Shown one piece after another: positions 49,902-59,103 of a stretch of DNA of 64,000 nucleotides; the first letter of the stretch is position 1; the number at the start of each line of letters is the position of its first letter. Position numbers and translations under genes: made by a program. The notes under the pieces are model-generated. The model was given only the letters and a program-made list of their open reading frames with translations. It was not told the DNA's origin and searched no databases. The stretch is from 13-2-20CM-66-19 sp963824395 (GTDB lineage: Bacteria > Pseudomonadota > Gammaproteobacteria > Steroidobacterales > Steroidobacteraceae), in assembly GCA_963824395.1 (NCBI GenBank), contig CAWGPF010000003.1, positions 1 to 64,000 of the forward strand, in the 5' to 3' direction.

Positions 49902-51548
49902 TCAGCCGTGGTGGCTGCCGAGGTGGATGTGCAGCTTCTGGCCGGTGTGGATGTGGGACTTGGAGCTCATGCCGTTCCAGGCCAAAAGCTGCGGCACGCT
50001 GCACTGAAACAGCCGCGCGATCTGCGCCACCGTATCGCCGTCGCGCACCGTGTAGGTCATGTGGCGCACCTTGTGCGCAGGAGCGGTGGCGTCGGAGGAC
50101 AGCTTGATGCGCTGCCCGGCGCGCAGCTCGTCATCCGGATGCATGCCATTCATGCGTGCCAGCGTGTGCACGTCCATGCCGTGGCGGCGCGCGATGGTCC
50201 ACAGCGAGTCGCCGTGGCGCACGACCTGCACGTGCGTGCGGTGGGTGCCGTGTCCGTGGCCATCCACCTGCGCCGCCGCCAGCATCACCTTGGGCGGCAG
50301 CTCCGTGACCGCGCTCGGTACGCGCACGTCCTCGCCCACGGTCAAAGGACCGCCGGGCAGGTCATTCATCTGGCGGATGACGGTGGGCGTGGTCTGAAAG
50401 CGCTTGGCCACCGAGACCACCGAGTCGCCGTGGCGCACGGTGTAACGGGTGACCCCGAGGCGCTGCTCCTCGGAGAGCTGCACGATGTTCTCCGTGAACA
50501 CGTCGGCGGCCTCCACCGGCAGCAGCAGGAAGTGCGGACCGGAGGGGTCAGTGGCGAAGCGATGGAAGGCCGGATTGAGCTCGTAGAGATCTTCCGGGCT
50601 GATGCCGGCGATCTCCGCGGCGAGCTTGAGATTGATCTGGCCGTCGGTCGGCACGCGCGCGAAGTAGGGCTGGTTCGGGATCGGACTGAAGGCGAGCCCG
50701 TAAGTCTCCGGGTCCGTCACGAGGCGCTTCATCGCCAAAAGCTTCGGCACGTAGGCGCGGGTCTCGCCCGGCAGCCACAGGCTCCAGAAGTCGATCGAGC
50801 GTCCGGCGCTGCGGTTGGCCTCCACCGCGCGCTCCACCATCGCCTCACCGCAGTTGTAGGCGGCAATCGCGAGCAGCCAGTCGCCGTTGAATTCATCGTG
50901 CAGGTACTGCAGGTAGTCGAGGGCTGCGCGTGTGGACTCCACGATGTCGCGCCGTCCGTCGTACCACCAGTCCTGCTTCAGTCCGAAGCGCGAGCCGGTG
51001 CCGGGGATGAACTGCCAAAGTCCCGCCGCCCGCGCCCGCGAGTAGGCGTAGGGCTCGAAGGCGCTCTCGACCACCGGCAGCAGCGCAAGCTCGAGTGGCA
51101 TGCCGCGCCGCTCGAGCTCGACCACGATGTAATAAAGGTATAGGTCCGCGCGCCCGAAGGCGCGCTGCAGGTAGGCGGGGTTGGAGGCGTACCAGCGCAG
51201 CTGGTCATCTACTGCACGCCGGTCGGCGCCGTCATCGAGCTTGAAGCCGCCGCGCATGCGATCGAAAAGGTCCGCGTACTGTGCCGGGGTGAGGCCGGCC
51301 ACCTGCGTCGGGGTCGCTCCGGCATTGGCATCCGCCGAGGCGCCTTCGGCCGCGCTCGACTCGATGGCGGGCTGCGAGGGCGGGGCGCTCGGCGTCGGGG
51401 TCAGCGGCGCGGCGGCCTGGGCGGGTACCTGGGCGAGCTGCGGGGCGGCGCCCTTCGGGCGCGCCGGACCGTGGGCACACCCGGCGAGCGCCAGCAGCAG
51501 CACAGTAAGGAGAGTGTGACGCGTTGCTCTCAGTGGTGGCGTCGTCAA
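49902..51548 (-). CDS. mltD: Membrane-bound lytic murein transglycosylase D with three LysM domains
   Basis: 548 residues from a TTG at 51548, the only start before the lipoprotein signal (TLLTVLLLALAGC, Cys about residue 24). SLT catalytic domain at about 150-280: LALLPVVESAFEPYAYSRARAAGLWQF with the catalytic Glu in VVES, and AIAAYNCGEAMV. Three LysM repeats follow near 370, 440 and 500 (TVRHGDSVVSVAKRFQ; VVRHGDSLWTIARRHGMDV; YTVRDGDTVAQIARLFQ), which bind peptidoglycan. It cleaves glycan strands, making 1,6-anhydroMurNAc. Divergent from the methyltransferase at 51679 across a 130-nt gap holding a 7-bp inverted repeat; gloB, usually next in E. coli, is absent. Confidence 0.94.
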   Translation of the reverse strand: MTTPPLRATRHTLLTVLLLALAGCAHGPARPKGAAPQLAQVPAQAAAPLTPTPSAPPSQPAIESSAAEGASADANAGATPTQVAGLTPAQYADLFDRMRGGFKLDDGADRRAVDDQLRWYASNPAYLQRAFGRADLYLYYIVVELERRGMPLELALLPVVESAFEPYAYSRARAAGLWQFIPGTGSRFGLKQDWWYDGRRDIVESTRAALDYLQYLHDEFNGDWLLAIAAYNCGEAMVERAVEANRSAGRSIDFWSLWLPGETRAYVPKLLAMKRLVTDPETYGLAFSPIPNQPYFARVPTDGQINLKLAAEIAGISPEDLYELNPAFHRFATDPSGPHFLLLPVEAADVFTENIVQLSEEQRLGVTRYTVRHGDSVVSVAKRFQTTPTVIRQMNDLPGGPLTVGEDVRVPSAVTELPPKVMLAAAQVDGHGHGTHRTHVQVVRHGDSLWTIARRHGMDVHTLARMNGMHPDDELRAGQRIKLSSDATAPAHKVRHMTYTVRDGDTVAQIARLFQCSVPQLLAWNGMSSKSHIHTGQKLHIHLGSHHG

Positions 51549-51597
51549 AGTTCCGTACCCTCTGTCGGCGTGCTACTTTGCCCGCGCCGGGGCACGG

Positions 51598-51617
51598 GTC
51601 CTTATCAATCTAAGGAC
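51598..51617. promoter_or_regulatory. Inverted repeat between mltD and the yafS-like gene
   Basis: A perfect 7-bp inverted repeat gtcctta/taaggac with a 6-nt loop in the 130-nt divergent region. It could be an operator serving either gene or both. No clear promoter pair was found around it. Confidence 0.35.
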
Positions 51618-51678
51618 GCTACTGGTTCAAGGCCGCGAATTTAACCGTTAATTTCACAGTATTACCAGCACTTCTATC

Positions 51679-52431
51679 GTGCCAGTTCGCACTTCAGGAA
51701 TCGCGGATCGTGACGCAGCTCTCAGGGCCTGGTGGGACGCACCGCTCGGGCGGGCCCTCCTGGCGGCGGAATCGGAGCTGCTGGCGGCGGCGCTCGAGGA
51801 CGTCTTCGGCTGGGAACTGCTGCAGATCGGTGCCTGGGGAAATGCCCGCGAGCTGCTCGCCGGCAGCCGCACGCGGCGCCAGAGCCTGCTGAGCGCCCCG
51901 GCGCTCGCCGGCAGCGCCGACATCCTCGCGCGCCCGGCGCAGCTGCCGGTGATGAGCGACTGCATCGATGCAGCGCTGCTGCCACACACCCTGGAGTTCG
52001 CGCCCGACCCGTACGCGATCCTGCGCGAGGCCGATCGCGTGCTGGTCGGGGAGGGGCAACTGCTGCTGCTCGGCTTCCATCCCTGGAGCCTGTGGGGCAT
52101 GCGCGCGCGCTGGAGTCGTGCGGGCTTTCCCCCGGGGATGCGCCGCCTGCTGTCCGAGCGCCTGGTGCGCGAGTGGCTCGTGCTGCTGGGCTACGAGGTG
52201 GTCGCTGAGCAGCGCTACCTGTACCTCGGGCCCTGGAGCGGTGGACTTGCGGCCGGGGAGGGCACGGGGCGCATCCTGCGCCCGGGCCTCACCTATCCGC
52301 TGCCTGGCGGCGCGTACCTGCTCAAGGCACGCAAGCGCATCTACACCGTGACCCCGATCCGGCCGCGCGCCCGCGAGAAATCCGGCGTCATCGGCGGGCT
52401 CGTCAAACCCACCACGCGCAGCGGCACGTGA
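51679..52431 (+). CDS. Class I methyltransferase, yafS-like
   Basis: 250 residues starting at GTG. LALRAWWDAPLGRALLAAESELL is a typical start of the YafS/UbiE-related methyltransferase group; motif I is poorly kept (LLQIGAWGNARELL), while ALLPHTLEFAPDPYAILREADRVLVGEGQLLLLGFHP matches the Methyltransf_11 C-terminal motifs. It lies exactly where yafS lies in E. coli, between mltD (gloB) and rnhA. The weak glycine-rich motif I suggests weak or absent SAM binding. Its stop overlaps rnhA by 4 nt, so translation is coupled. Confidence 0.8.
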   Translation: MPVRTSGIADRDAALRAWWDAPLGRALLAAESELLAAALEDVFGWELLQIGAWGNARELLAGSRTRRQSLLSAPALAGSADILARPAQLPVMSDCIDAALLPHTLEFAPDPYAILREADRVLVGEGQLLLLGFHPWSLWGMRARWSRAGFPPGMRRLLSERLVREWLVLLGYEVVAEQRYLYLGPWSGGLAAGEGTGRILRPGLTYPLPGGAYLLKARKRIYTVTPIRPRAREKSGVIGGLVKPTTRSGT

Positions 52432-52868
52432 TCGAGATCTACACCGACGGCGCCTGCCGCGGCAATCCCGGGCCGGGCGGCTGGGGGGCGCTGCTGATGA
52501 TGGGCGAGTATGAGAAGGAGCTGAGCGGTGCCGAGGTGCTCACCACTAACAATCGTATGGAGCTCACCGCGGTGATCCGGGCGCTCGAGGCGCTCAAGCG
52601 TCCGGTGGCGGCATGCATCTACACCGACTCGCAGTACGTGCGCCGCGGCATCACCGAGTGGCTCACCGCCTGGAAGGCGCGCAACTGGCGCACCGCGGAC
52701 AAGAAGCCCGTCAAGAACCAGGACCTGTGGGAGCGCCTGGAGGAGGTGAGTGCCGCGCACCAGCTGCAATGGCGCTGGGTGCCGGGGCACGCGGGCGTGC
52801 CGGGCAACGAACGCGTTGATCGTCTGGCCAATGAGGCCATCGACGCCCTGCAGAGCGGCATGCGGTAG
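52428..52868 (+). CDS. rnhA: Ribonuclease HI
   Basis: 146 residues, the normal length; cleaves RNA in RNA-DNA hybrids using two Mg ions. The catalytic residues are present: Asp7 in IYTDGAC, Glu45 in NRMELT, Asp67 in YTDSQY, plus His121 and Asp131 in VPGHAGVPGNERVDRLA. GTG start with a 4-nt overlap with the yafS-like gene; dnaQ follows 12 nt later on the same strand, whereas in E. coli the two are divergent. Confidence 0.98.
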   Translation: MIEIYTDGACRGNPGPGGWGALLMMGEYEKELSGAEVLTTNNRMELTAVIRALEALKRPVAACIYTDSQYVRRGITEWLTAWKARNWRTADKKPVKNQDLWERLEEVSAAHQLQWRWVPGHAGVPGNERVDRLANEAIDALQSGMR

Positions 52869-52880
52869 ACTCGCACCGCC

Positions 52881-53648
52881 ATGCGCCAGATCGTCCTCGA
52901 CACCGAAACCACCGGCCTCGAACCCGAACTCAACCACCGCATCATCGAGATCGGGTGCGTCGAGCTCGTCAATCGGCGTTCCACCGGGCGCACCTTCCAT
53001 CGCTACCTGAATCCTGAGCGCGACATCGACGACGGCGCGCTCGCCGTGCACGGCATCTCGCGCGCCGAACTCGACGGCCAGCCGCGCTTCGCCGACGTCG
53101 CCGAGGAGCTGGTCGGTTTCATCGGCGGTGCCGAACTCGTCATCCATAACGCCGCCTTCGACGTGGCCTTCCTCGACGCCGAGCTGGCGCGCCTGCCCGG
53201 TGAGCGCCGCCAGGTGAGCATCCTGTGCCAGGTCCTCGATACGCTGGCGCTCGCGCGTGAGCTGCACCCCGGGCAGCGCAACAGCCTCGATGCCCTCTGC
53301 AAGCGCTACGACGTCGATAACTCGGCGCGCGAGCTGCACGGCGCGCTGCTCGATGCCCGCATCCTCGCCGACGTCTACCTGGCGATGACCGGCGGCCAGG
53401 CGGCGCTCGAGCTGGTGGAGAGCGATACGGCGGCCCGCGCCGCCGACGGCAGCCGCGCCGTGCGCGTGCCGGTGCGCAGCGCCGTGCCGCTGACGGTGGT
53501 GTCGGCGAGCGCAGCGGAACTCGCCGCGCACGAGGCGATGCTCGCCATCATCGCGAAGGCGAGCGGCGGGCGCTGCCTGTGGGCGGCGCAGCTACCTGAC
53601 CCTCCAATGGACGAGCGCACTGCGGACGCACAACGCTCCAGTGCCTGA
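52881..53648 (+). CDS. dnaQ: DNA polymerase III epsilon subunit (proofreading exonuclease)
   Basis: 255 residues; 3'-5' exonuclease of the replicative core. Exo I RQIVLDTETTG (Asp7, Glu9), Exo II LVIHNAAFDVAFLD, Exo III HGALLDARILADVYL with the final His and Asp. The C-terminal region after about 190 is the polymerase alpha-binding part. It lies directly downstream of rnhA and just before the capsule genes; the next start is 7 nt after its stop if ATG is used there, so readthrough into the capsule genes is likely. Confidence 0.97.
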   Translation: MRQIVLDTETTGLEPELNHRIIEIGCVELVNRRSTGRTFHRYLNPERDIDDGALAVHGISRAELDGQPRFADVAEELVGFIGGAELVIHNAAFDVAFLDAELARLPGERRQVSILCQVLDTLALARELHPGQRNSLDALCKRYDVDNSARELHGALLDARILADVYLAMTGGQAALELVESDTAARAADGSRAVRVPVRSAVPLTVVSASAAELAAHEAMLAIIAKASGGRCLWAAQLPDPPMDERTADAQRSSA

Positions 53649-53655
53649 AAGAACC

Positions 53656-54932
<1,277 letters not shown>

Positions 54933-54936
<4 letters not shown>

Positions 54937-55946
54937 AGATCCTCCTCACCGGTGCGGCCGGCTTCATCGGCTCGCACACCGCGCACAAGCTCCTGGCGCG
55001 CGGCTACGAGGTCGTCGGGCTCGACAACATGAACGAGTACTACGACGTCACCCTGAAGGAGGCGCGTCTTGCACGGCTGACCACGCAGCCCGGGTTTCGC
55101 TTCGAGCGTCTGGATCTTGCCGACGACGCGGCGATGCGCGCGCTGTTCGCGCGCGAGAAGTTCGCGCGTGTCATCCACCTCGCCGCCCAGGCCGGAGTGC
55201 GCTATTCGCTGCAGGAGCCGCACACCTACATCCGCAGTAACGTCACCGGCACGCTGAACGTGCTCGAGGGTTGCCGCCACAATGGCGTCGAGCACCTGGT
55301 GTACGCCTCGACCAGCTCCGTGTACGGCGCCAACACCAACATGCCGTTCTCGGTCCACAACATCGCCGATCATCCGCTGTCCCTGTACGCCTCCACCAAG
55401 CGCGCCAACGAGTTGATGGCGCACAACTATTCGGCGCTCTTTAAGCTGCCGACCACGGGGCTGCGCTTCTTCACCGTCTACGGACCGTGGGGCCGCCCGG
55501 ACATGGCGCTGTTCATGTTCACGCGCAATATCCTCGAGGGCAAACCGATCGACGTCTTCAATCATGGCCATCACCGCCGCGACTTCACCTACGTGGAGGA
55601 CATCGCCGAAGGGGTGATCCGCGTCAGCGAGCGCGTGGCCCAGCCGGACCCCGCGTGGCGCAGCGATGCCCCCGATCCGGCCACCAGCAGCGCACCGTTC
55701 CGGCTCTACAACATCGGCAACAATCAGCCCGTACAGTTGATGCGCTACATCGAGGTGATCGAGGAGTGTCTCGGTCGCAAGGCGCAGAAGAACTTTCTGC
55801 CCATGCAGCTCGGCGACGTACCGGAGACCTTCGCGGACATCGACGATCTGGTGCGTGACGTCGGCTACCGCCCCGCGACCCCCATCGAGGTCGGAGTGCG
55901 CAAGTTCGTCGACTGGTTCTGCGGCTACTACGGCTACCAGCCCTGA
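54933..55946 (+). CDS. UDP-glucuronate 4-epimerase-like SDR
   Basis: 337 residues from a GTG at 54933 overlapping the dehydrogenase stop by 4 nt. Rossmann motif TGAAGFIGSH; catalytic Tyr152 and Lys156 in LYASTKRANE with Ser129 in STSSVYGAN. The early NEYYDVTLKEARLARL is characteristic of UDP-glucuronate 4-epimerases (Cap1J/LspL type), which convert UDP-GlcA to UDP-GalA and act on uronate products like the one the upstream gene makes. So the pair probably makes a UDP-galacturonate-type sugar for the surface polysaccharide. The stop overlaps the first possible start of the next gene. Confidence 0.88.
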
Positions 55947-55960
55947 TGAGGAAGCAAGCG

Positions 55961-57163
55961 ATGGCGAGCAGTGCGAACAATGCAACCCAGCCGGGCATGC
56001 AGGTGCCGCTGCTTGACCTGAAGCCGCAGTACGAGCCCCTGGCGGCGCAGATCCGCGAGGCCCTCGACAGGGTGTGTGCCAGCCAGCATTTCATCCTCGG
56101 GCCGGCAGTGAAGAAGCTCGAGGCCGACGTGGCCGCCTACAGCCAGTGCCGCCACGGCATCGGGGTCTCCTCCGGAACTGATGCGCTGCTGCTGGCGCTC
56201 ATGGCGCTTGAGATCGGCGCCGGTGATGAGGTGATTACGAGCCCATTCACCTTCTTCGCCACCGCCGGCACGATCGCGCGCGTGGGTGCCCGGCCGGTGT
56301 TCTGCGACATCGACCCGGTCACCTTCAACCTGTCGGCCGCCGCGGTGCAGGCCTTCATTTCCGAACACTGCGAGGAGCGCGCCGGGGCGCTGATTCACAC
56401 CGCCACGGGCGGCCGGGTGCGCGCCCTGATGCCGGTGCATCTGTACGGGCAGGTCGCGGACATGACGGCGCTGATGGGGATCGCGCACCGCTACGGTCTG
56501 CGCGTGATCGAGGACGCGGCGCAGGCGATCGGGGCGGCGGATGCCGAAGCGCGCCGCGCCGGCGGCTTCGGCGACGTCGGCTGCCTGTCGTTCTTCCCGA
56601 CCAAGAACCTCGGGGCGTTCGGCGATGCCGGCATGTGCGTGACCAACGATGCGGCGCTCGCCGAGCGCATGGAGATCCTGCGCGTGCACGGTGGCAAGCC
56701 GAAGTACTACCACGCACTCATCGGCGGCAACTTCCGCATCGATGAGCTGCAGGCCGCCGTGCTCAACGTCAAGTTGCCGCACCTCGACGCCTGGAGCGCG
56801 GGCCGCCAGCGCAATGCGGCGTTCTACGACGCCGCCTTCGCGCGCGCCAAGCTTGGTGCTGCGGTGCACACTCCCTTAAGCGATCCGCGCGCCCGGCATA
56901 TCTACAACCAGTACGTGCTGCGAGTGCGCGACCGTGATGCGCTGCGGCAGTATCTGAGCGCGCAGGGCGTCGGCACGGAGATCTACTACCCGGTGCCCCT
57001 GCATCTGCAACAGTGTTTTGCGTATCTTGGCGAGGGTGCCGGGGCCTGCCCGGAGTCCGAGCGCGCGGCTCATGAGACACTGGCGCTGCCGATCTTCCCT
57101 GAGTTAAGAGAGACGCAGCTGCAGTACGTGGTCGATACGGTCGCCGCGTTCTACCGCAGCTGA
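55961..57163 (+). CDS. DegT/DnrJ/EryC1/StrS sugar aminotransferase
   Basis: 400 residues from the ATG at 55961, which has GAGGAAG 7 nt upstream; an ATG at 55946 overlapping the previous stop is an alternative. PLP-dependent: internal aldimine Lys215 in SFFPTKNLGAFGDAG, HLYGQVADM, VIEDAAQAIGA with the PLP-ring Asp, and early GTDALLLAL that binds phosphate. It transaminates a keto-sugar nucleotide. A roughly 20-residue insert near 135-155 (HCEERAGALIHTATGG) is extra. The substrate is probably a UDP-4-keto sugar from this pathway, but no keto-forming dehydratase is seen in the window. Confidence 0.87.
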   Translation: MASSANNATQPGMQVPLLDLKPQYEPLAAQIREALDRVCASQHFILGPAVKKLEADVAAYSQCRHGIGVSSGTDALLLALMALEIGAGDEVITSPFTFFATAGTIARVGARPVFCDIDPVTFNLSAAAVQAFISEHCEERAGALIHTATGGRVRALMPVHLYGQVADMTALMGIAHRYGLRVIEDAAQAIGAADAEARRAGGFGDVGCLSFFPTKNLGAFGDAGMCVTNDAALAERMEILRVHGGKPKYYHALIGGNFRIDELQAAVLNVKLPHLDAWSAGRQRNAAFYDAAFARAKLGAAVHTPLSDPRARHIYNQYVLRVRDRDALRQYLSAQGVGTEIYYPVPLHLQQCFAYLGEGAGACPESERAAHETLALPIFPELRETQLQYVVDTVAAFYRS

Positions 57164-57199
57164 AGCGTGGCGGCAGCCGCGCCTGCCAAGGAGAGCACC

Positions 57200-58849
57200 A
57201 TGAGCTTCACGCTACGTCCCGGCCCGGTTACCCCGCAGTGGCGCGAGCTCAACGGGCTCAGCGAGCGCCTTGCGAGCGTCCCGGTGCGCGAGCTGTTCGC
57301 GCGCGATCCGCAGCGCTTTGAGCACCTGTCGCACACGGCGGCCGGCCTGTGCATGGATTTCTCGCGCCAGCGGCTCGATGCGGCAGCGCTCGCCAAGCTG
57401 CTCGAGCTCGCCGATGCGGTCGGTCTGCGCGAGCGCATCGACGCCATGTGGCGCGGCGAGCACATCAATACCACCGAGGACCGCGCCGTGCTGCACGTCG
57501 CGCTGCGCCAGCCCCCGGGAGCGGGCATCGGCGGCGCGGCGATCGAGAAACTCGTCATGGAGGAGCGCGGCCGCATGCTGGCCTTCGCCGAGGGCGTGCG
57601 CGGCGGTGGCATCCGCGGCAGCTCCGGCGAGCCCTTTACGCTGGTGGTGAACATCGGGATCGGCGGCTCGGACCTGGGGCCGGCGATGGGCGTGCAGGCA
57701 TTGCGCGCTTATACCGGGGGCGCGCCGCGCTGCGAGTTCGTGTCCAATGTCGATGGCTGCCATCTCGCCGAGGTGCTCGAGAGCGCCGATCCCAAGACGA
57801 CGCTCTTCATCGTCGCCTCCAAGACCTTCACGACGCTCGAGACCCAGACCAACGCCAAGAGCGCGCGCGCCTGGCTCGCCGAGCGGCTCGGGGATGCGGC
57901 GGTGCCCAAGCACTTCGCGGCGGTGTCGGTGAATCATAAGGCCATGGACGAGTTTGGCGTGCACCCGCAGTACCGCTTCCAGATGTGGGACTGGGTGGGC
58001 GGACGCTACTCGGTGTGGTCCTCGATCGGCGTAGCGCTCGCCATCGCGATCGGCGAGACGCACTTCCTGGAGTTCCTCGCCGGCGGCCACGAGATGGATG
58101 AGCATTTCCGCACCAGTCCCTGGGCCGACAGCCTGCCGGCGCTCATGGGCCTCATTGGCGTGTGGAACATCAACTTCATGCACCTGCCGACGCTGGCGGT
58201 GCTGCCCTACGATGACTCGCTGCGGCGCTTCCCCGCCTACCTGCAGCAGCTCGAGATGGAGAGCAACGGCAAGTCGGTGATGCTCGATGGCGCCCCGGTG
58301 CGCTGCGAGACCGAGGCGGTCATCTGGGGCGAGCCGGGCAACAACGCGCAGCACTCCTTCTTCCAGCTGCTGCACCAGGGCACCCCGCGCGCCGCCTTCG
58401 ACTTTCTGGTGCCGGCGCGCTCTTCCTGCAATAACCAGCCGCAGCAGAACCTCGCGATCGCCAGTTGTCTGGCGCAGGCGGAGGCCTTCATGAACGGCCA
58501 GTCCGCGCAGACCGTACGCGCCGAACTCGAAGCGCAGAAGATGCCGGCGGCGCGCATCGAGCAGCTGATCCCGCACAAGGTCGACCCGGGCAGCCGCCCC
58601 AACACCATCGTCCTCTTCCAGCGTCTCGATCCGGCCACCCTCGGGCGGCTGATCGCGCTCTACGAGCACAGCGTATTCACCCAGAGCGTCGTGTGGGGCA
58701 TCAACGCGTTCGACCAGTGGGGGGTGGAGCTCGGCAAGAAGCTCACCGCGCAGCTGGTGCCGGCGGTCGAGAATCCCGCCGCCGGCCATGGCGCCCCGGC
58801 CCCGGTGCTCAAACTCCTCGCCACCGTCGACGCCTGGCGCCGCTCCTGA
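57200..58849 (+). CDS. pgi: Glucose-6-phosphate isomerase
   Basis: 549 residues from the ATG at 57200 (AAGGAG 7 nt upstream). Family signatures: NIGIGGSDLGPAMG, SKTFTTLETQTNAKSARAWL and PQQNLAIASCLAQ near the C-terminus, with active-site QLEMESNGKSV. It interconverts glucose-6-phosphate and fructose-6-phosphate at the entry to glycolysis and to UDP-sugar precursors, so its place in a polysaccharide operon is logical. It follows the DegT gene by 36 nt. Confidence 0.97.
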   Translation: MSFTLRPGPVTPQWRELNGLSERLASVPVRELFARDPQRFEHLSHTAAGLCMDFSRQRLDAAALAKLLELADAVGLRERIDAMWRGEHINTTEDRAVLHVALRQPPGAGIGGAAIEKLVMEERGRMLAFAEGVRGGGIRGSSGEPFTLVVNIGIGGSDLGPAMGVQALRAYTGGAPRCEFVSNVDGCHLAEVLESADPKTTLFIVASKTFTTLETQTNAKSARAWLAERLGDAAVPKHFAAVSVNHKAMDEFGVHPQYRFQMWDWVGGRYSVWSSIGVALAIAIGETHFLEFLAGGHEMDEHFRTSPWADSLPALMGLIGVWNINFMHLPTLAVLPYDDSLRRFPAYLQQLEMESNGKSVMLDGAPVRCETEAVIWGEPGNNAQHSFFQLLHQGTPRAAFDFLVPARSSCNNQPQQNLAIASCLAQAEAFMNGQSAQTVRAELEAQKMPAARIEQLIPHKVDPGSRPNTIVLFQRLDPATLGRLIALYEHSVFTQSVVWGINAFDQWGVELGKKLTAQLVPAVENPAAGHGAPAPVLKLLATVDAWRRS

Positions 58850-59103
58850 GGCTGCGGAACTTCGCGGCGGCAACGTTGTCGGCGCGCCGGGCCGCCTCGA
58901 CGCGGGCAGCAAGATACGGCAGGATGGCGCGCCACTGCAGGCCGCCGCGCCAGTCACGGGTATAGCAACGCGCCATAATCGCTTCGTCGGGACAGCGTGC
59001 GGGGGACACGAGCCGCGCCGACACCGCGGTGCGGCGCGCAGGCCGCGGCCCGCAGCGCTCGGCCACCGGGCCGCGCGGCTAGCCTCATTTAAGCCAAGTC
59101 AAC
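58850..59103. other. Intergenic gap between pgi and wzi
   Basis: About 254 nt. No RNA or recognised coding sequence. On the minus strand an open frame with protein-like character (starting MARCYTRDWRGGLQW near 58976) runs into the antisense of pgi; it is not called. No clear wzi promoter; the start has only weak ribosome-binding complementarity (aagccaagtc). Confidence 0.4.

Noticed and set aside
52428..53648. Overlapping or fused rnhA-dnaQ
   Set aside because: The two are separate genes with a 12-nt gap and different frames; each is full length.
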